Of a stretch of DNA of 64,000 bases, positions 11,142-22,905 are shown piece after piece. Source of the stretch: Microstegium vimineum. Its lineage: Eukaryota; Streptophyta; Magnoliopsida; Poales; Poaceae. The stretch spans positions 44,964,718-45,028,717 of the forward strand of contig CM039133.1 of NCBI GenBank assembly GCA_022036555.1. The letters are read 5' to 3'. Made by a program: the position numbers and the translations under genes. The first letter of the stretch is position 1. Each line of letters begins with the position of its first letter. The notes under the pieces were generated by a model, which saw only the letters and a list, made by a program, of their open reading frames with translations, was not told where the DNA came from and did no database searches.

Positions 11142-11403
11142 AGAGTGCAAAATTTTCTATAGCATAGGACATATAAGTAGTGATATAAATCATACTCTCC
11201 CAACGTGGCTATATTAGTTTATTGTCCATCGATAACCGTGAAGATCCAGTTTCTTAGTTAGACTTGGTTTCTTAGGTCATCCTCCATGTGAGTTTAACGT
11301 TCCAGTTTCCAAAGCAGTCATATTTTGGAAAAAAAGAGTTTCATCTATCCCATGAAACTCTCTATTACTCCCATGAAACTCTCACAATCTCTCTCTTCAT
11401 CGC

Positions 11404-11516
11404 TCTATTCGCTTGAACTACTTATAGCTTATTTCAGCTTGTTTAAGTTTATTCCCTCTCACAGAACACTATTCAATCAGTCAAAATCAGCCGACTTTTA
11501 TACCAGCCGAACAATA
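11404..11516. mobile_element. Short MITE, 'gttcgcttg' type
   Basis: Begins 'ctattcgcttgaac' and ends 'cagccgaacaata', which are imperfect inverted ends. The core has 'ttatagctta', 'tctcacagaacact' and 'aatcagccgac', as in hAT-like MITEs common in grasses. Related partial copies occur near 13537-13640, 49246-49345, 50303-50356 and 54999-55147. Confidence 0.5.
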
Positions 11517-12910
11517 TATTTAATGCCCATGAAACTTTGATAAAACTCCATTGATATTGGTCTTAGATTTTTTTCTTTCTTTCCTCGTCAAATCACTTGC
11601 CACGTTAGCAAATTAACTACGTGATAGTGTAATTAATATCTATAGAATCTAAGTTTCTACATTGTGATAGCTCTGATCCAGCATCTGAATGAACTGGGCT
11701 GGCTCGGGAGAGTACATCAGTAATGAGGAGTTACAGCATTACTTTGAACAGCTGTCTATCAAACCTCCATCTTCGTGTTTTTACACTTGTCTTCAACTGG
11801 ATGACGATCGAACAGATCAGAAAGCTCCAAGTCCACCACATATGTTTTGTATGCACAAGGTTTCTTTCATGCATGTTTACTTATCTTAATATCACTTCTC
11901 ACTTGTTCTGTTGGACTGGCATCCATATATGTTGGTTTGCTTCTTCACCATAGGTTAGGTTAGGTCATATTTAATTATTTTCTTCTCATCATACATACAT
12001 GCATACTTATAAGTGGCCGCATTATTGTCTTGTCTACAGACGACACAACAAAGGCAGAAGAATAATGATCTGCGTGGTGGTACAGTGGAACATGATGATT
12101 ATTTAATTGTATGTATATGTACAGGTAGGAAAAAAATAATGTTAGTATTTATAATTAAAATACAGTATACAAAATACAATTGATAAGAATATAGCCGACC
12201 ATAAAAAGTTCTCTCAAAAGTAACATAAGATCTTTATTGACAACAAAATATTACTGAATTAGCTACTTATAGTAGGTATATGTATAAAGAATAAACAAGG
12301 CTCCGACAACACATAAAAGCATACTGCAGAAAGGAGAAAAAAAACAGGCGAAGTACAAAGTAGAATAGGGTTAATTGAGCGGTGGAAGCACTACCACACT
12401 GACTACTTCTAGAGCTTGGACGTTATTTGCCCCAGCCGGTCATTGGTGCTAGGTGCTAGTAGCATAGCTAGGATGATGTTGTGGCCTACTGCAATTCTGC
12501 AAAGCTAGACTCAGTTTTCACAACACAAGGAGGAAAGGGGGGATTATGACCCACTATGGCTCACACGTAGCTCCGCCAGTGTATATATCCTCTGTAGGCT
12601 CTGTACCATCTTGAGGCCGGAAAACGCTGAAGTGCTTTGAGGAAGACGAAACTAAACTGGTAGGGGCCGGGTCACATCTTTGACTATCTTGACAAGGAGG
12701 GTTTACTTACGTACTTTGAAAAAGATGACATATTTGGTTGGTCCTTCCAGTACCGGCCTTGGATGACTACCAACATTTGGTCCCACGTATTTTATATTAT
12801 TATATTATAATTAACAAAAGCATGAGTAATCTAGAAATTGTTTTCTTATGTTATATCTAATGTGTTACGGTGACCAGTTGGTGGTTACAATTACAAACCT
12901 CCAAAAACTA
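11517..12910. other. Intergenic AT-rich region, nothing recognised
   Basis: Contains only short frames without recognisable domains, simple AT-rich tracts and a few tandem short repeats such as 'catacatacatgcatac' near 11990. No RNA gene or complete element was recognised. Confidence 0.4.
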
Positions 12911-13170
12911 CTTCCTCTACCCTGAAATAATTAATTCCTGGAATCTGTACTAATCAAATTTTTTTAACTTTGACTAATTTTATAGAAAATTGTAATAATA
13001 ACATGTATGCCTTAAAATGAATATCATGTGAAAATATATTTTGTGATAAATCTAATGATACTAGTTGGATGCCATCACTTTTAATATCTTTTTCTAAAAA
13101 TTTGGTTAAAGTTCAAAAAGTTTGACTTGGGACAACTTTAGAAATCTATTTAAGAGATAGAGGGAGGGAG
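12911..13170. mobile_element. Stowaway-like MITE flanked by TA
   Basis: The left end 'cttcctctaccctgaaata' and right end 'agagatagagggagggag' are imperfect inverted repeats of the 'ctccctccgt' Stowaway type. A TA dinucleotide lies on each side (12909-12910 and 13171-13172), the Tc1/mariner target duplication. The 260-bp core is AT-rich and non-coding. Confidence 0.75.
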
Positions 13171-14000
13171 TAAGTTGACGACAGTTCTGCCTAGAGCTTT
13201 GAATCACGATACAAACTAATTGGGAGCCTCAGATCAAATGTGTGCTCTGATTTTGCAAAAAATATATAAAAAAAGCTTCTGGGCCTAGATTGCAGACAAA
13301 TCTTTTGTGTTGTTTATAAGTTGCTATCATGTATGATGAGCATTAATTAGCACTTCATATTTCTCATTTTGGAACACAGTTCATACTGCGGTATATTTAG
13401 CGTCTCGCGCCGCCGGTCTCCTAGACCGGCGAGAAATACATGTTGGCTCCTAGACTTGTGCATGCGTGATGAGTGTGCATCTCGCATTAATGATGTCGCA
13501 AAAGGGACCATGCATGCATGTCAGTCTCTACTTTGAGAAGATGAGATAGTTGATAAGTCAGTTTATATTATTTTTGATTGTTTTGTTATGGGAGAAAAAC
13601 AATATTTTGATGGCTGATGAGCCAAGCAAACAGAGCAGAATGCGAGACAGTTTAGAAACTGAAAAAAGAGGAGATGATGCAAGGGTAGTTTTTTTAGCGA
13701 ACGTGCCCTCATATAGCACTTGATCAATTTTAAAAAGACAGAAACAGTCACAGTACAAAAATTCTGCTAATCTTAAGATTAGGATCAAAGCCCTGATAAT
13801 TATGCAAGAACAGTTTGAAGACTTAAAACAGCTGAATCAAACGAATCATTTGCTTTTTAAAATTATTATTATTAATACACATTATAGATATAGATAGATA
13901 AAAAAAATTAGAGATAGAGATTTATTATATGAATAACAAAACAAAAACCAAAAGAAACATGAATCAAAACCTAACGCGCATGTTGGACGGTACAAAGAAT
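13171..14000. other. Intergenic region with a short palindrome and a MITE remnant
   Basis: Around 13400-13430 there is a short palindrome (GCCGGTCT, three bases, AGACCGGC). About 13537-13640 resembles the 'gccaagcaaacag' MITE type. Otherwise AT-rich with no gene seen. Confidence 0.35.
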
Positions 14001-14117
14001 CTTTAGTCCGGTTGATGCTACCAGAATCTTTAGTCTCGGTTGGTGTTACCAATCGCGACTAAAGGTAGTACGTCCTTGGATAGAGGAATTTAGTCCGGGT
14101 TAGTATATAGAACCGAG

Positions 14118-14412
14118 GCTGTGTTTAGATGATGGAAATGTGGTGAAAAAAATCTTGTAGCACTTGTCGCGTCACACTGTAGCAATTTTGTTTTTATTTG
14201 GTAATAATTGTCCAAACACTGATTAATTAGGCTTAAAATGTTCGTCTCGCAAAGTACAACAAAACTGTGCAATTAGTTTTATATTTCATCTATATTTAGT
14301 AGTCCATATATGTGCCGGTATTTTGATGTGACGGGGAATAGGAATTCGATATGATGGAGAATCTTGTAAAGTTTTGAAATTTTGGATGAATTCCTAGGAA
14401 ACTAAGCACAGC
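14118..14412. mobile_element. MITE inserted in an older inverted-repeat element, with 5-bp target duplication
   Basis: The ends GCTGTGTTTAG and CTAAGCACAGC are inverted repeats. The bases ccgag occur directly before (14113-14117) and after (14413-14417). Removing the element and one ccgag rejoins the arms of a 'tagtccgggtt...aaccgagacta' palindrome, so the host is a second MITE of the 'ctttagtccc' type spanning about 14008-14440. Core phrases 'gattaattaggct' and 'cgtctcgc' match common grass MITEs. Confidence 0.7.
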
Positions 14413-14540
14413 CCGAGACTAATTCATCTATTAGTCCCGAACATATAATTTGCTGAAACTATTGCATATTAGGGATATCAACCAAAAACCTATTATCTAG
14501 TAGTGCAAAGAGATAGACAAAAGAATTTAGGAAACATTAT

Positions 14541-14720
14541 TTTTTTTTTGAGATTACACAACGCAGACGCTCAAAATGTACGCACACTCGCCCCTACGAA
14601 CACACGCACGCAAACCCTACCCCTATGAGCACTTTCGAAGGACTGAGCCGGCAAATCTTGAAGTTGACGAAGTCACTACTGACGCCTCGCTGTCGACGAG
14701 AACGTCGTCTACCACTTAAT
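14541..14720 (-). repeat. Dispersed retroposon-like repeat with poly(A) on the minus strand
   Basis: A T run at about 14541-14550 precedes 'gagattacacaacgcagacg', and then 'ctacccctatgagcac' and 'ggactgagccggcaaatc'. I recognise this wording from a dispersed cereal repeat whose minus strand ends in poly(A), which suggests a SINE or LINE tail. The exact class is not certain. Confidence 0.4.
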
Positions 14721-16231
14721 GCATAACATAAGAACAAACAAAAATTGCTTAGAAAAAAGGCTCGACACTAAAAAAGAAAAACCTAAAAAAGGAAACATAA
14801 ATAGGTAGGGAAAAAAGAACGCTGGACATGAAATTTAAATAGAAAAGATGATACGGACCCACATATCGTATAAATAAATAGAAATTAATGGATCTAGGCT
14901 TATATCGGCATAAATAGACTTATATTTATTTATACTTGTATCATTTTTTTTTCTATTTAGATTTGGATTTGAGAGATCTATTTAATTATGATTGTGTCTA
15001 ATTTGTGTCATATAAAACAGGAGAGTTATTAGAGAGACGAACAAAGACAATTTTCATATTCATGGGTTAGCTAGCAGGTAAAGACGACCAACAAAAAGTT
15101 GAAGTAAAAATTTTGATTATATAATATAATGTATAGATAAATATCATAAATATATACATGTATATAAAGACGCTCTTTGGTAGGGTTCTATTTGGCCAAG
15201 CCCTATGCTACAGTGCCAACGCTCTTTGGCAGGGCTTTCTTTGGCCAGGCTCCATGCTACAGTACGTTTTACCACCAGAGGGGATGCAGTCGGAGGAACC
15301 AGGAATCATGGTTTGTTTGGGCTCCTAGTTCATTTCGTAAGTGAGAAGAGAGAAAAATGGCTCCTAATTATAATAACACAGGTTTAGGAGGTCCAAATAT
15401 ATGGTGTAAATCATTTTAACGCAATCTTTTTTTTGGTAGGGAGGGGGGACATATTGGAACAGCAGTCTAATCATCCTTTTAAAATACGGTGCAATATCAT
15501 TGTACCATCTATTTACGCGCCTTTAAGTAATTATGTTATAATTTGTTCCGCAAAAAATGCATATATGGTATAAAATCATTGTACGTCTATACCAATATTA
15601 CCGAAACGAGTTTTAGCCATCGGGTCAATTGTACGTGATTTTGTTGCACTACCGTATTTCCGAATGGGTATATTTGTTTCCGATTAGAATCGGATATGCG
15701 GTGTCCCATAAAAATCTTACCAAATATTTTATATTGTTTCCAAAAAAAAATGCTACCAAACATCCTTGTGGCACCTATGATTCTTTCCACCGCAACAAGA
15801 TATATAGGGGCAGATGGGATTGAACTGCACTCGTATATTTTCCGCGCCGCGGGGTGGAGGTCGATCGCCACGCCACGCCGCAATCCCAAACACACATATA
15901 TATACCTAATCCATATTGGCTTCGGCTCTTGCCTTTGACGTTTTTTAAGCCTGCAATATATAAATATACGGTAATGCTTGGTTGCGTTACGCCTAATTAA
16001 AAAAAAAGTGCGTAGCTTAACAGGGGTTCACACCTTGGCAGTGTACTCTGGCCACTCGATTGCAGTGCAGGCGGGCGCGTGGACCCGTGCATGAGTGCAT
16101 GCGGCGCGAGGATCTATGCATCAAAGAGACGACTGCTTTGTTGTGTGTGGCTGCACTAGCTGGTTATTAGGCTCCTAGCCGTAGGCACCTAGGGCTGCAG
16201 GCCTCTCTTCCCTCACCTGCTAGAGCCAGCG
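14721..16231. other. Intergenic AT-rich region with a short tandem duplication
   Basis: At about 15171-15265 a ~47-bp unit ('gctctttgg.aggg...tttggcca.gc.c.atgctacagt') occurs twice in tandem with differences. The rest is AT-rich with no recognisable gene. Confidence 0.4.
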
Positions 16232-16676
16232 TGGGCAAAATACCCGATACCTGAACTGCTACTCGATCTTAATTCAGACTCGAAATTAGTTTGGGTAATT
16301 CGGGTAATATCTCCCGGTACCCAAACTACCCGAAGTTTTGTACGTATCTTTATATTTATCATATGTTGTTAGTTGAACTCTTAAACTTATCACTTTATTA
16401 AAATATAATTCTCTCTTCTTAAACAAATAACTATAATATATTATTCTTTGCACATTGTTATTGAAATCATGTACACTTGGTGCTGAAATTATGTATAAAT
16501 TGTTACTAAATTTTTATCAAGTTTGTTGGTTTTTATAAATTCGGGTATAGTGGGTAATACCCGAATCCGAACCCAAATTATCGGGTACCTGAAATTACAG
16601 GTAATGTTTTTTCGAGCAGTTTTCATTACCCGAAATTACATTACCCGAAATTACAAATCGGTAACCCGAACGGCCC
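16232..16676. repeat. DNA-transposon-like repeat rich in 'acccga' motifs
   Basis: Begins 'gggcaaaatacccgatacc' and ends 'ggtaacccgaacggccc', weak inverted ends with GGGC/GCCC. Many direct and inverted 'tacccga' and 'tcgggta' motifs lie near both ends around an AT-rich core. A related 'acccgaacccgat' patch occurs at 50190-50290. Probably a non-autonomous DNA element; class unknown. Confidence 0.4.
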
Positions 16677-17819
16677 GACTGAGAGCCTAGCTGCTGCTTG
16701 TCCTATTGCTTTTCTCTTTCTGTCTTGTCTGTCCTAGGCTTAGCTGCCCCTACCACATGTTGTGATGTGTTGCTGCTTTGACCGATACTAGCTTGCAGGG
16801 CTGACCAGACGTTTGACCGATACTGTAGCAGCAGGTGAGGTCAGGACGGTTGGCACGGCAGCAGGAGCAGCACAGGTGACACTAGCTAATCAAAAGGTGC
16901 ATGCATGCATTGTGGGACCCGCCCAGGCAGGGAGGCAGACGCATGGTGCACACGACCCGTGCACGCATGGAATTCCTACTGCATCCGGGGAGCGTCAGAC
17001 GCGTGGTCGGATAGCGTCAAGCGCGCGTGGGCGTCCCCATATAAATATAATATATAATTAGACAATATCTGTTTGTCTGCTTGCCATCCTGCACCTAGAG
17101 CATCTCCTAGAGTCCTAACATATATTTACTCTCGAAATCCTGATTCAAGAGACATTTAGTACAAATCATTTTTATATTTTTATATTCTTCAACAACATTT
17201 TTTATATCTCGTATACGCACGCTCTAAAGAGTCGTCCTGTCTCTCGATCTCTCCGTCTTTCACCTGCGAGAAATGAGAAATCCGAGCGAGCATCTATATT
17301 TGGAGATCTCTCCGTTTTTCTGATGTTGTTCGAGGGTACTTTTGCATCATAATTTCTATTCCTATAGACTAGAAATGATATATAGAATCCCTTTGAGTTC
17401 CTATTATATGAGTTTGGCAGAACCGCCAAAAGTACTAGCTACAGCAAAATAAAAACAAAAACACTTTTAAACATAAAATTCTCACACAAAAGCAAGACAC
17501 CACCAATCTAAACCTTGCGTCGTGCTCACATGACACCTCATTTCGGGCAATGTTTAGATTCTTTTTAACATCAGAACGACTTAAAGATCTTATTTAAACC
17601 TATATTTTTCGTATAAAGTTTGTTTTTGCTCATGCTCATATGAAAAGTTACATGGTTTAGAAACAAATGGAAATTGAAACAACAAGCGTTACAAATTAAC
17701 GTAGGCACACCAGCGTCACACATGAGTTGGCACAAAATTGGCAAATATTATTATTTGTAGCCATTGTAATCATGCTCACAAAAACAACGACACATTGCAA
17801 CAAATAGTGCATTCACCTA
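16677..17819. other. Intergenic region, nothing recognised
   Basis: Mixed-composition sequence with a one-sided 'agagcatctcctagag' end near 17096 typical of MITEs, but no partner end was found. No gene or RNA recognised. Confidence 0.35.
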
Positions 17820-18338
17820 TGAAAAGATCAAGATGTCCAAGAGGGAGAAGGAGAGACGGTGAATTGCGCTAATCTAAAAGTTCTCGAAACAATTAAAACC
17901 TGCCGCTTAGCCTATTTCACCTCTTATGCCTTATAGTGATTTCTATGCTACTCACAAAAGTTTTGCTCTCTAGGTTCTAACCCTACACTAGCATGAAAAT
18001 TCCAGTAATTTAATAACATAAATGTAATTGCTCAAATGTAAATGAAAAAAATAAACATAGGGTTAGAAACATGACGATATTTTGCTGAGGTATCAGAGTC
18101 GACACTCCCAACTAGTACTTGTCGGAGCACTCGCACAAGGGTATAATTCCCCCCTCGATCCACACAAGAACCAAGTGTTCTCTACGGGTTGGTTCTTGGC
18201 CACTCCATCACGTTGAATTAAACTGAGATTTTTTTACTCTCTAAGATTCTTGGAATAACTTATAACTTATAATGGATAGAGTACAAAACTGCGTTGGAAT
18301 ATGTTATATTTTGATTTGTTTGATACCTCGTTTTCCTG
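17820..18338 (-). mobile_element. Decayed Copia LTR fragment
   Basis: 'tgaaaagatcaagatgtcca' followed by 'gacggtgaattgcgctaatc' resembles the inverted terminus of SIRE/Opie-type LTRs, which end in an 'aggctattcaccc...ctttca' phrase (compare 43633-43672). Read on the minus strand this is an old LTR end. The other boundary was not identified. Confidence 0.35.
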
Positions 18339-18875
18339 CCTAGGTGTTGTTTGGTTCAGCGATAGCTAGGGGGGAACGATAATGCAATCAGATGCCGACG
18401 TTATCAGTTACATGGGAACAATAAACACCATTTGTTTGGTTCGCTGCGGGAGTGGGAGTGCTTTCCGTTCACCTTTCTTCTTCTTTCTTCTTGTCGAAGA
18501 CGACTTCTCTTTGTTGGCCAAGCGAAGAGTGGGGGGCCTCGTCTTCGGGCCTGGCGCCGCGCAGGGAACCTCGGGCATGGACGGAGGATTGCGGTCGCTG
18601 GGTTTATCGAGGTCTCTGCCGCGACGGCCGGCGGGCACTAGCGTGGGGGCGCAGCCGCCGGAGCCCGGAGGTGCCACCGCGCGAGGAGTGGTGATGGGGG
18701 CAGGATGGCACGACGGCGGGAGAGGACGCGGGGGCGGATAGGGCAGCGGCGATGCTTAGGATTTCTTTGATACGTCGACTCGCTATTTGAGCGGAGCCGA
18801 TATCGATGGGAGAGGAGCAGTAACCGCATTGTACTGGGCTAGAACGGTTCACACTGCAATCTATTACGAACTTAT

Positions 18876-20130
18876 TGAAAGATCTTGTTTGGTTTTGGTT
18901 AATTGATGAAACCTATGGACTAACCCTTGTACTAAGTGTATGATCAAGATAGGGTAATCCACCTTGGTACATGGAGCTAGATGAATGACTATGATGGATC
19001 AAGTGCTCCATGGACTAAGGAAAAGAAGAAAGAGAAAAACAAAAATGGGCTCAAGGCAAAGGTATATCATAGGGCCATTTTTGGTTTAGTGATCAAGACA
19101 TTATAGAGAGTGTGATCACCTTTAGGATAGATAGCCATACTATTAAGAAGGGAAAACTCGTTTCGATTACGGTTATCTTGTGCCACTAGGTTTGCATTGC
19201 ATCCATATAAAAATGAACCTAAGTGACACAAACTAAATTAAATCCAAGAAAATATGTTGTAAAAGGCTAACACAGGGGAACAATGTTTGGAAGACATGGT
19301 GTTAGCACTTGAAGACTTGGAGAAGAAGAGGCGGCTCTATTTGGCACTCAGAAGGGCTCCGGACGCGGGCAAGATGTCGTCCGGACAAATAGACATGCGT
19401 CCGGTGGCTTACCCTAGCCCTCGGTTTCTCTGGACAGGAGGTGCAGACGCTAATGAAGGTCTGGACGCAGGGCTCCGGTCAATCGTCCGGATGAAAGTTG
19501 CTCTCTGGTTGCTCTCTGCGTAGCGACCGGACGCTATTGTGCGTCCGGACGCAGGACTCCGGTCGCTAGTCCGGGTGTTTGGAGCTCTCTAGATCGGCTC
19601 TGCGTAGGGTCCGGACACAGGAAATACAAAGTCCGGACGCTACTGTTTCACGGGTCCGGAGGCGCCAATGGCCGAATTCAAAATGGTAGAGGGTCCGGAC
19701 GCATGTGCGATGGTCCGGACCCCCCATGCATCTTGCGTCCGAAGTCACGCAGAAGACAGTGAAAAGGAGCAAAACGGCTAGCTCGGTTTGGATGGCTATT
19801 TAAGTGGTTTGGCCGGCTCCTAGGGCTCTCTCTTGCACCTCCCATTCATTTGACATACTTGTGTTTGCTTGAGATAGCCCCCAACTCATTCTCTTCACTC
19901 TTGTTGCATACTTGTGAGAGTTTGAGTGATCCAAGTGCTTTGATCATTGCATTGCATCTTAGTGGCACTTGGTCAACGTCATTGCCGCAAAGTTTCTTGT
20001 TATTCTTGGTGTTTGCCAACACCTAGACGGCTTGGCGATTGAGGAAGCTTAGGCACAATTGGTGATTGTTTGCGTCTGGCTTCGACGATTGTGAGAGGGC
20101 TTGTACCCACCTTGACGGAGCGCCAAAGGG
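18876..20130 (+). repeat. 5' LTR of Copia-1, truncated
   Basis: Collinear with 37711-38398 plus 42513-43118 of the 3' LTR. It stops at 'cgccaaaggg', where the 3' LTR goes on for another ~554 bp. The U3-like part (19355-19750) is filled with GTCCGGAC-type palindromes. Confidence 0.88.
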
Positions 20131-20955
20131 GAGCTTTGTCTTCATTTTGTCTTCCTTTCTGAGGAAAATTGTGCCAGTAGACACATGTTCGGGTCCTGTT
20201 CGTCCTTGTTGTGTTGTAGCCATACTCCTTGTGACCGGGCACCCCTGCGTTCCATCATACAGGACTGATGACGCCCTAATCCCTGTTGGAGTGTCCGTCG
20301 GTGGTATGGCGCGGATGTAGCACGCAGAAGTCGCCGGTTAGGCAGCACAAGACCTTGTACTGCAGGGTGAACAAAGGTTGGCATGGTGACTCATGCCTTG
20401 AACCCCATCCCTGAGGACGGAGGGCACTTTGGATCTTTTGACTATACGGACTAAGGCATCCCAGGCTGTTGATGGCGGTGAGATCTCCGAAGGTGAGGGA
20501 CGTCACGGGTGACGTCTCCCCGGCTCGGACGGGGCAGAAGAGGCTCTGAGGGTTGATGACGTCTCGGATGATGCCACCTTGGCTCGGGTGAAGAGGAAGG
20601 GCCCCCGAGGGTTGATGATGTCTCGGATGACGCTACCTTGGCTCGGGCGGGGTGGAAGAGCCCCTGAGGGTTGATGGCGTCACAGATGAGGCCACCTTGG
20701 CTCGGGCGAGGCGGAAGATCCCTCGAGGGTTGATGGCATCACGGATGACGCCACCTTGGCTCGGGCGAGGCGGAAGAGCCCCGAGGGTTGATGGCGTTAC
20801 AGATGACACCACCTTGGCTCGGGCGAGGCGGAAGAGCCCCCGAGGGTTGATGGCGTCATGGATGATGCCACCTTGGATCGGGCGAGGCGGAAGATTGGTG
20901 ATTTTGTTTTTGTGGAGTCTGGTAGATTGGGTACCCTATTTCTAGGTATCCGACA
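20131..20955 (-). repeat. 3' LTR of Gypsy-1, truncated
   Basis: Minus strand starts TGTCGGATACC at 20955. It matches 31927-32754 and 63640-64000, including a 59-bp tandem array, and breaks at 20131 against the Copia LTR with a short shared G run. Confidence 0.85.
20541..20893. repeat. 59-bp tandem repeat, six copies, in Gypsy 3' LTR
   Basis: Units begin 'ag(c)cccgagggttgatg' and end 'gggcgaggcggaag'. Five are 59 bp and one is 58 bp, 353 bp in all. The matching array in the 5' LTR has five units. Confidence 0.9.
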
Positions 20956-20970
20956 GTAGCCCCTGAGCCT
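20956..20970 (-). promoter_or_regulatory. Polypurine tract of Gypsy-1
   Basis: Minus-strand AAGGCTCAGGGGCTAC directly precedes the 3' LTR start TGTCGG. This resembles the 'gggggctactgtcgg' junction of grass Gypsy elements and supports the minus orientation. Confidence 0.6.
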
Positions 20971-21603
20971 TCGATGTAGTGAAGGACTACACCGGAGGCT
21001 TCCGAGAACGTTTATGGTGATTTGGTTAGATTTTTGGATTCCGGTGGTTGCGCGCGAGCGCACCCCCGGGTGTAGCCCCCGAGGCCTTAGGAGGGAGATT
21101 TTTCCTCCTAAGGGCTTATTCGGAAGTATTGCACAATGCTTGACCCTTCGCTTTCCTCATGAGGCGGAGAGGGAGTGGACTGCTCCGTACGTCAGAGCCA
21201 GAGCTCCGGTCGCACGCCAGCCCTGGCACCGGCAACACTGTTGGCCTCGGGCTGATGCGTCTTGAAATGACGAGTCGGCCCTGCGCCGTGCTGTCTTTCG
21301 GCCCGTACGATCGATTGACTAGTCGAAGACGTGTTTGTCTGATTTCGGGGTCTGACTGCGCCCCCCTCGCCCTCCGTGGCCCAAAAGTGGGTGTGCCGTG
21401 TCTTTCCCGTTTGAGGAGCGGTGCCAGAGCACCGCTTGCTCTGTGGTTAGGACTCCAAACGACGCGCTCTGAGCCACCCGTCTGCTTGGCCATTTATAGC
21501 CTCGCTGCACCCTCTCGTAGTGGGTGCTGTCGCACAGTGCGACGTGGTTGGGGGGTGTTGCTGCAGCCTCACGGGCCTGCTGCCACGTGAGTGCCCTGGT
21601 GGG

Positions 21604-21613
21604 CTATAAATAG
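21604..21613 (+). promoter_or_regulatory. TATA box in Gypsy-1 internal region
   Basis: CTATAAATAG on the plus strand, in a GC-rich context, faces the hairpin at 21976-22046. It could start a plus-strand transcript that reaches the poly(A)-like region near 22540-22575. The role is inferred only from position and match. Confidence 0.4.
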
Positions 21614-21975
21614 GGGCGGACGCCCGTGGGGAGATTCACATGCACACAGTATGGCCTGCCCTAGATTCTTCCTCCGAGGTCCCGTCGGAGAGTCCCTTGA
21701 GCCGCCCTGGTGGGCGGCCCTTTGAGAGCTGCACCGGATTCAGAGGAAGTTCTGCGTTGGGGGTGCGGGTATTTCTCTTCGCCTAGTGGCAGGATTCAGA
21801 GAAAGCTCTGCGAGGTGTGCATGGCTTCCTCTTATCCTGGCCACCGGGCGGAAGAGAGGTGTCACCATCCCCTGCATGAGTCGCTCCTGGAGGGCGAAAG
21901 GTGTGGAGTCCATCCTTTCGGTTGGATCCTGCTCTCCGCCTTCGAGGAGCGACATCGTGCTTCTCCCCCAGAGAA

Positions 21976-22046
21976 CAGTCAAGGATGTGTCCACTGGAAA
22001 AGTCATTGCAGCCGAATGACTCCAGGAGTTGGCACATCCTTGACTG
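21976..22046. other. 71-nt imperfect hairpin in Gypsy-1
   Basis: CAGTCAAGGATGTG at 21976-21989 pairs perfectly (14 bp) with CACATCCTTGACTG at 22033-22046. Inside, AGTCATT (22001-22007) pairs with AATGACT (22015-22021) around a 7-base loop, and part of the 11-base flanks between the stems can also pair. The shape resembles a small RNA precursor, but nothing in sequence alone proves expression. Confidence 0.6.
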
Positions 22047-22905
22047 CTGGTTGATGGTGATGCCGCCGTTGGTGGGATATGCGGGCTCGGAGCTGCCGAT
22101 GTACGGCGGGCTCGGAGCCGCTTGCCAACGGCGTCCTTGATCGCGGAGCAGCTAGGGAAAATTAGCTGTAAAGTGCCCAACCATCTCCGGAGGAGGGACG
22201 CGTCCTGGGGTTTCCTGAAGACGAGGCGGCCGCTGTTCTCCCACAGCTGCAGCATGCCTAGTCTAGGTGCCCCGTGGGTCGTGGCGTCGCCGTCCGAGGA
22301 GATCTTGTACCTTAGGCAAATTCCTCCCGAGCCCCGTGGCTGGGTTGCCTGACCTAGCTACATAGGTCTGTCAAATGGCGGTGAGGTATTTGGCGTAGGT
22401 GCCCTTTGGGCACCCTTAGCTTTCGGCCCTTTGGCCTGGGATTTCCCTTCCGTCCACCTTGCAAACGTTTTCGTGTTTTTGGTGTCTGATGACCGGGCTT
22501 ATCCCCTCGTGGCTCTTAGAGAGCGTGTAACCCCTGCAAAGATCAATATATATGTGGATCTGAAATGAAAAAAAGGTGTCTGTGTTTACCTGTGCGGACC
22601 TCTGACGGGTGAGGCATGGCGCCTCCTTTTCCCTCTCCGTTATCCAGTTGCTAGAACCGGTTGGAGGGGTGCGGCGGCAGCCCCCGAGTCTCTACTCGGT
22701 GTAGAGAAATGTCTCGGGTCTGTGCCGTCTTTTCGTGCGTCCCCCGTGCATCTCTCCGCGAGATGGGGGAATATGAGCCGAACCATGCTATCCTCGAGGC
22801 GGACAAACCATGGATGCTTGTCGAGGTAATAACGGGCAAATCTGAGTGAGGTGCTCGGTTCCCGTTCGCTGGGGTTTCGGCTTGTGGCCCATGTCGTGGC
22901 TCACC

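Noticed and set aside
16232..16676. Telomere-like or interstitial telomeric repeat
   Set aside because: The repeated unit is 'tacccga', irregular and in both orientations, not the plant TTTAGGG array.
20541..20893. CRISPR-like array
   Set aside because: Units are 59 bp head-to-tail with no spacers, within an LTR of a plant retrotransposon.
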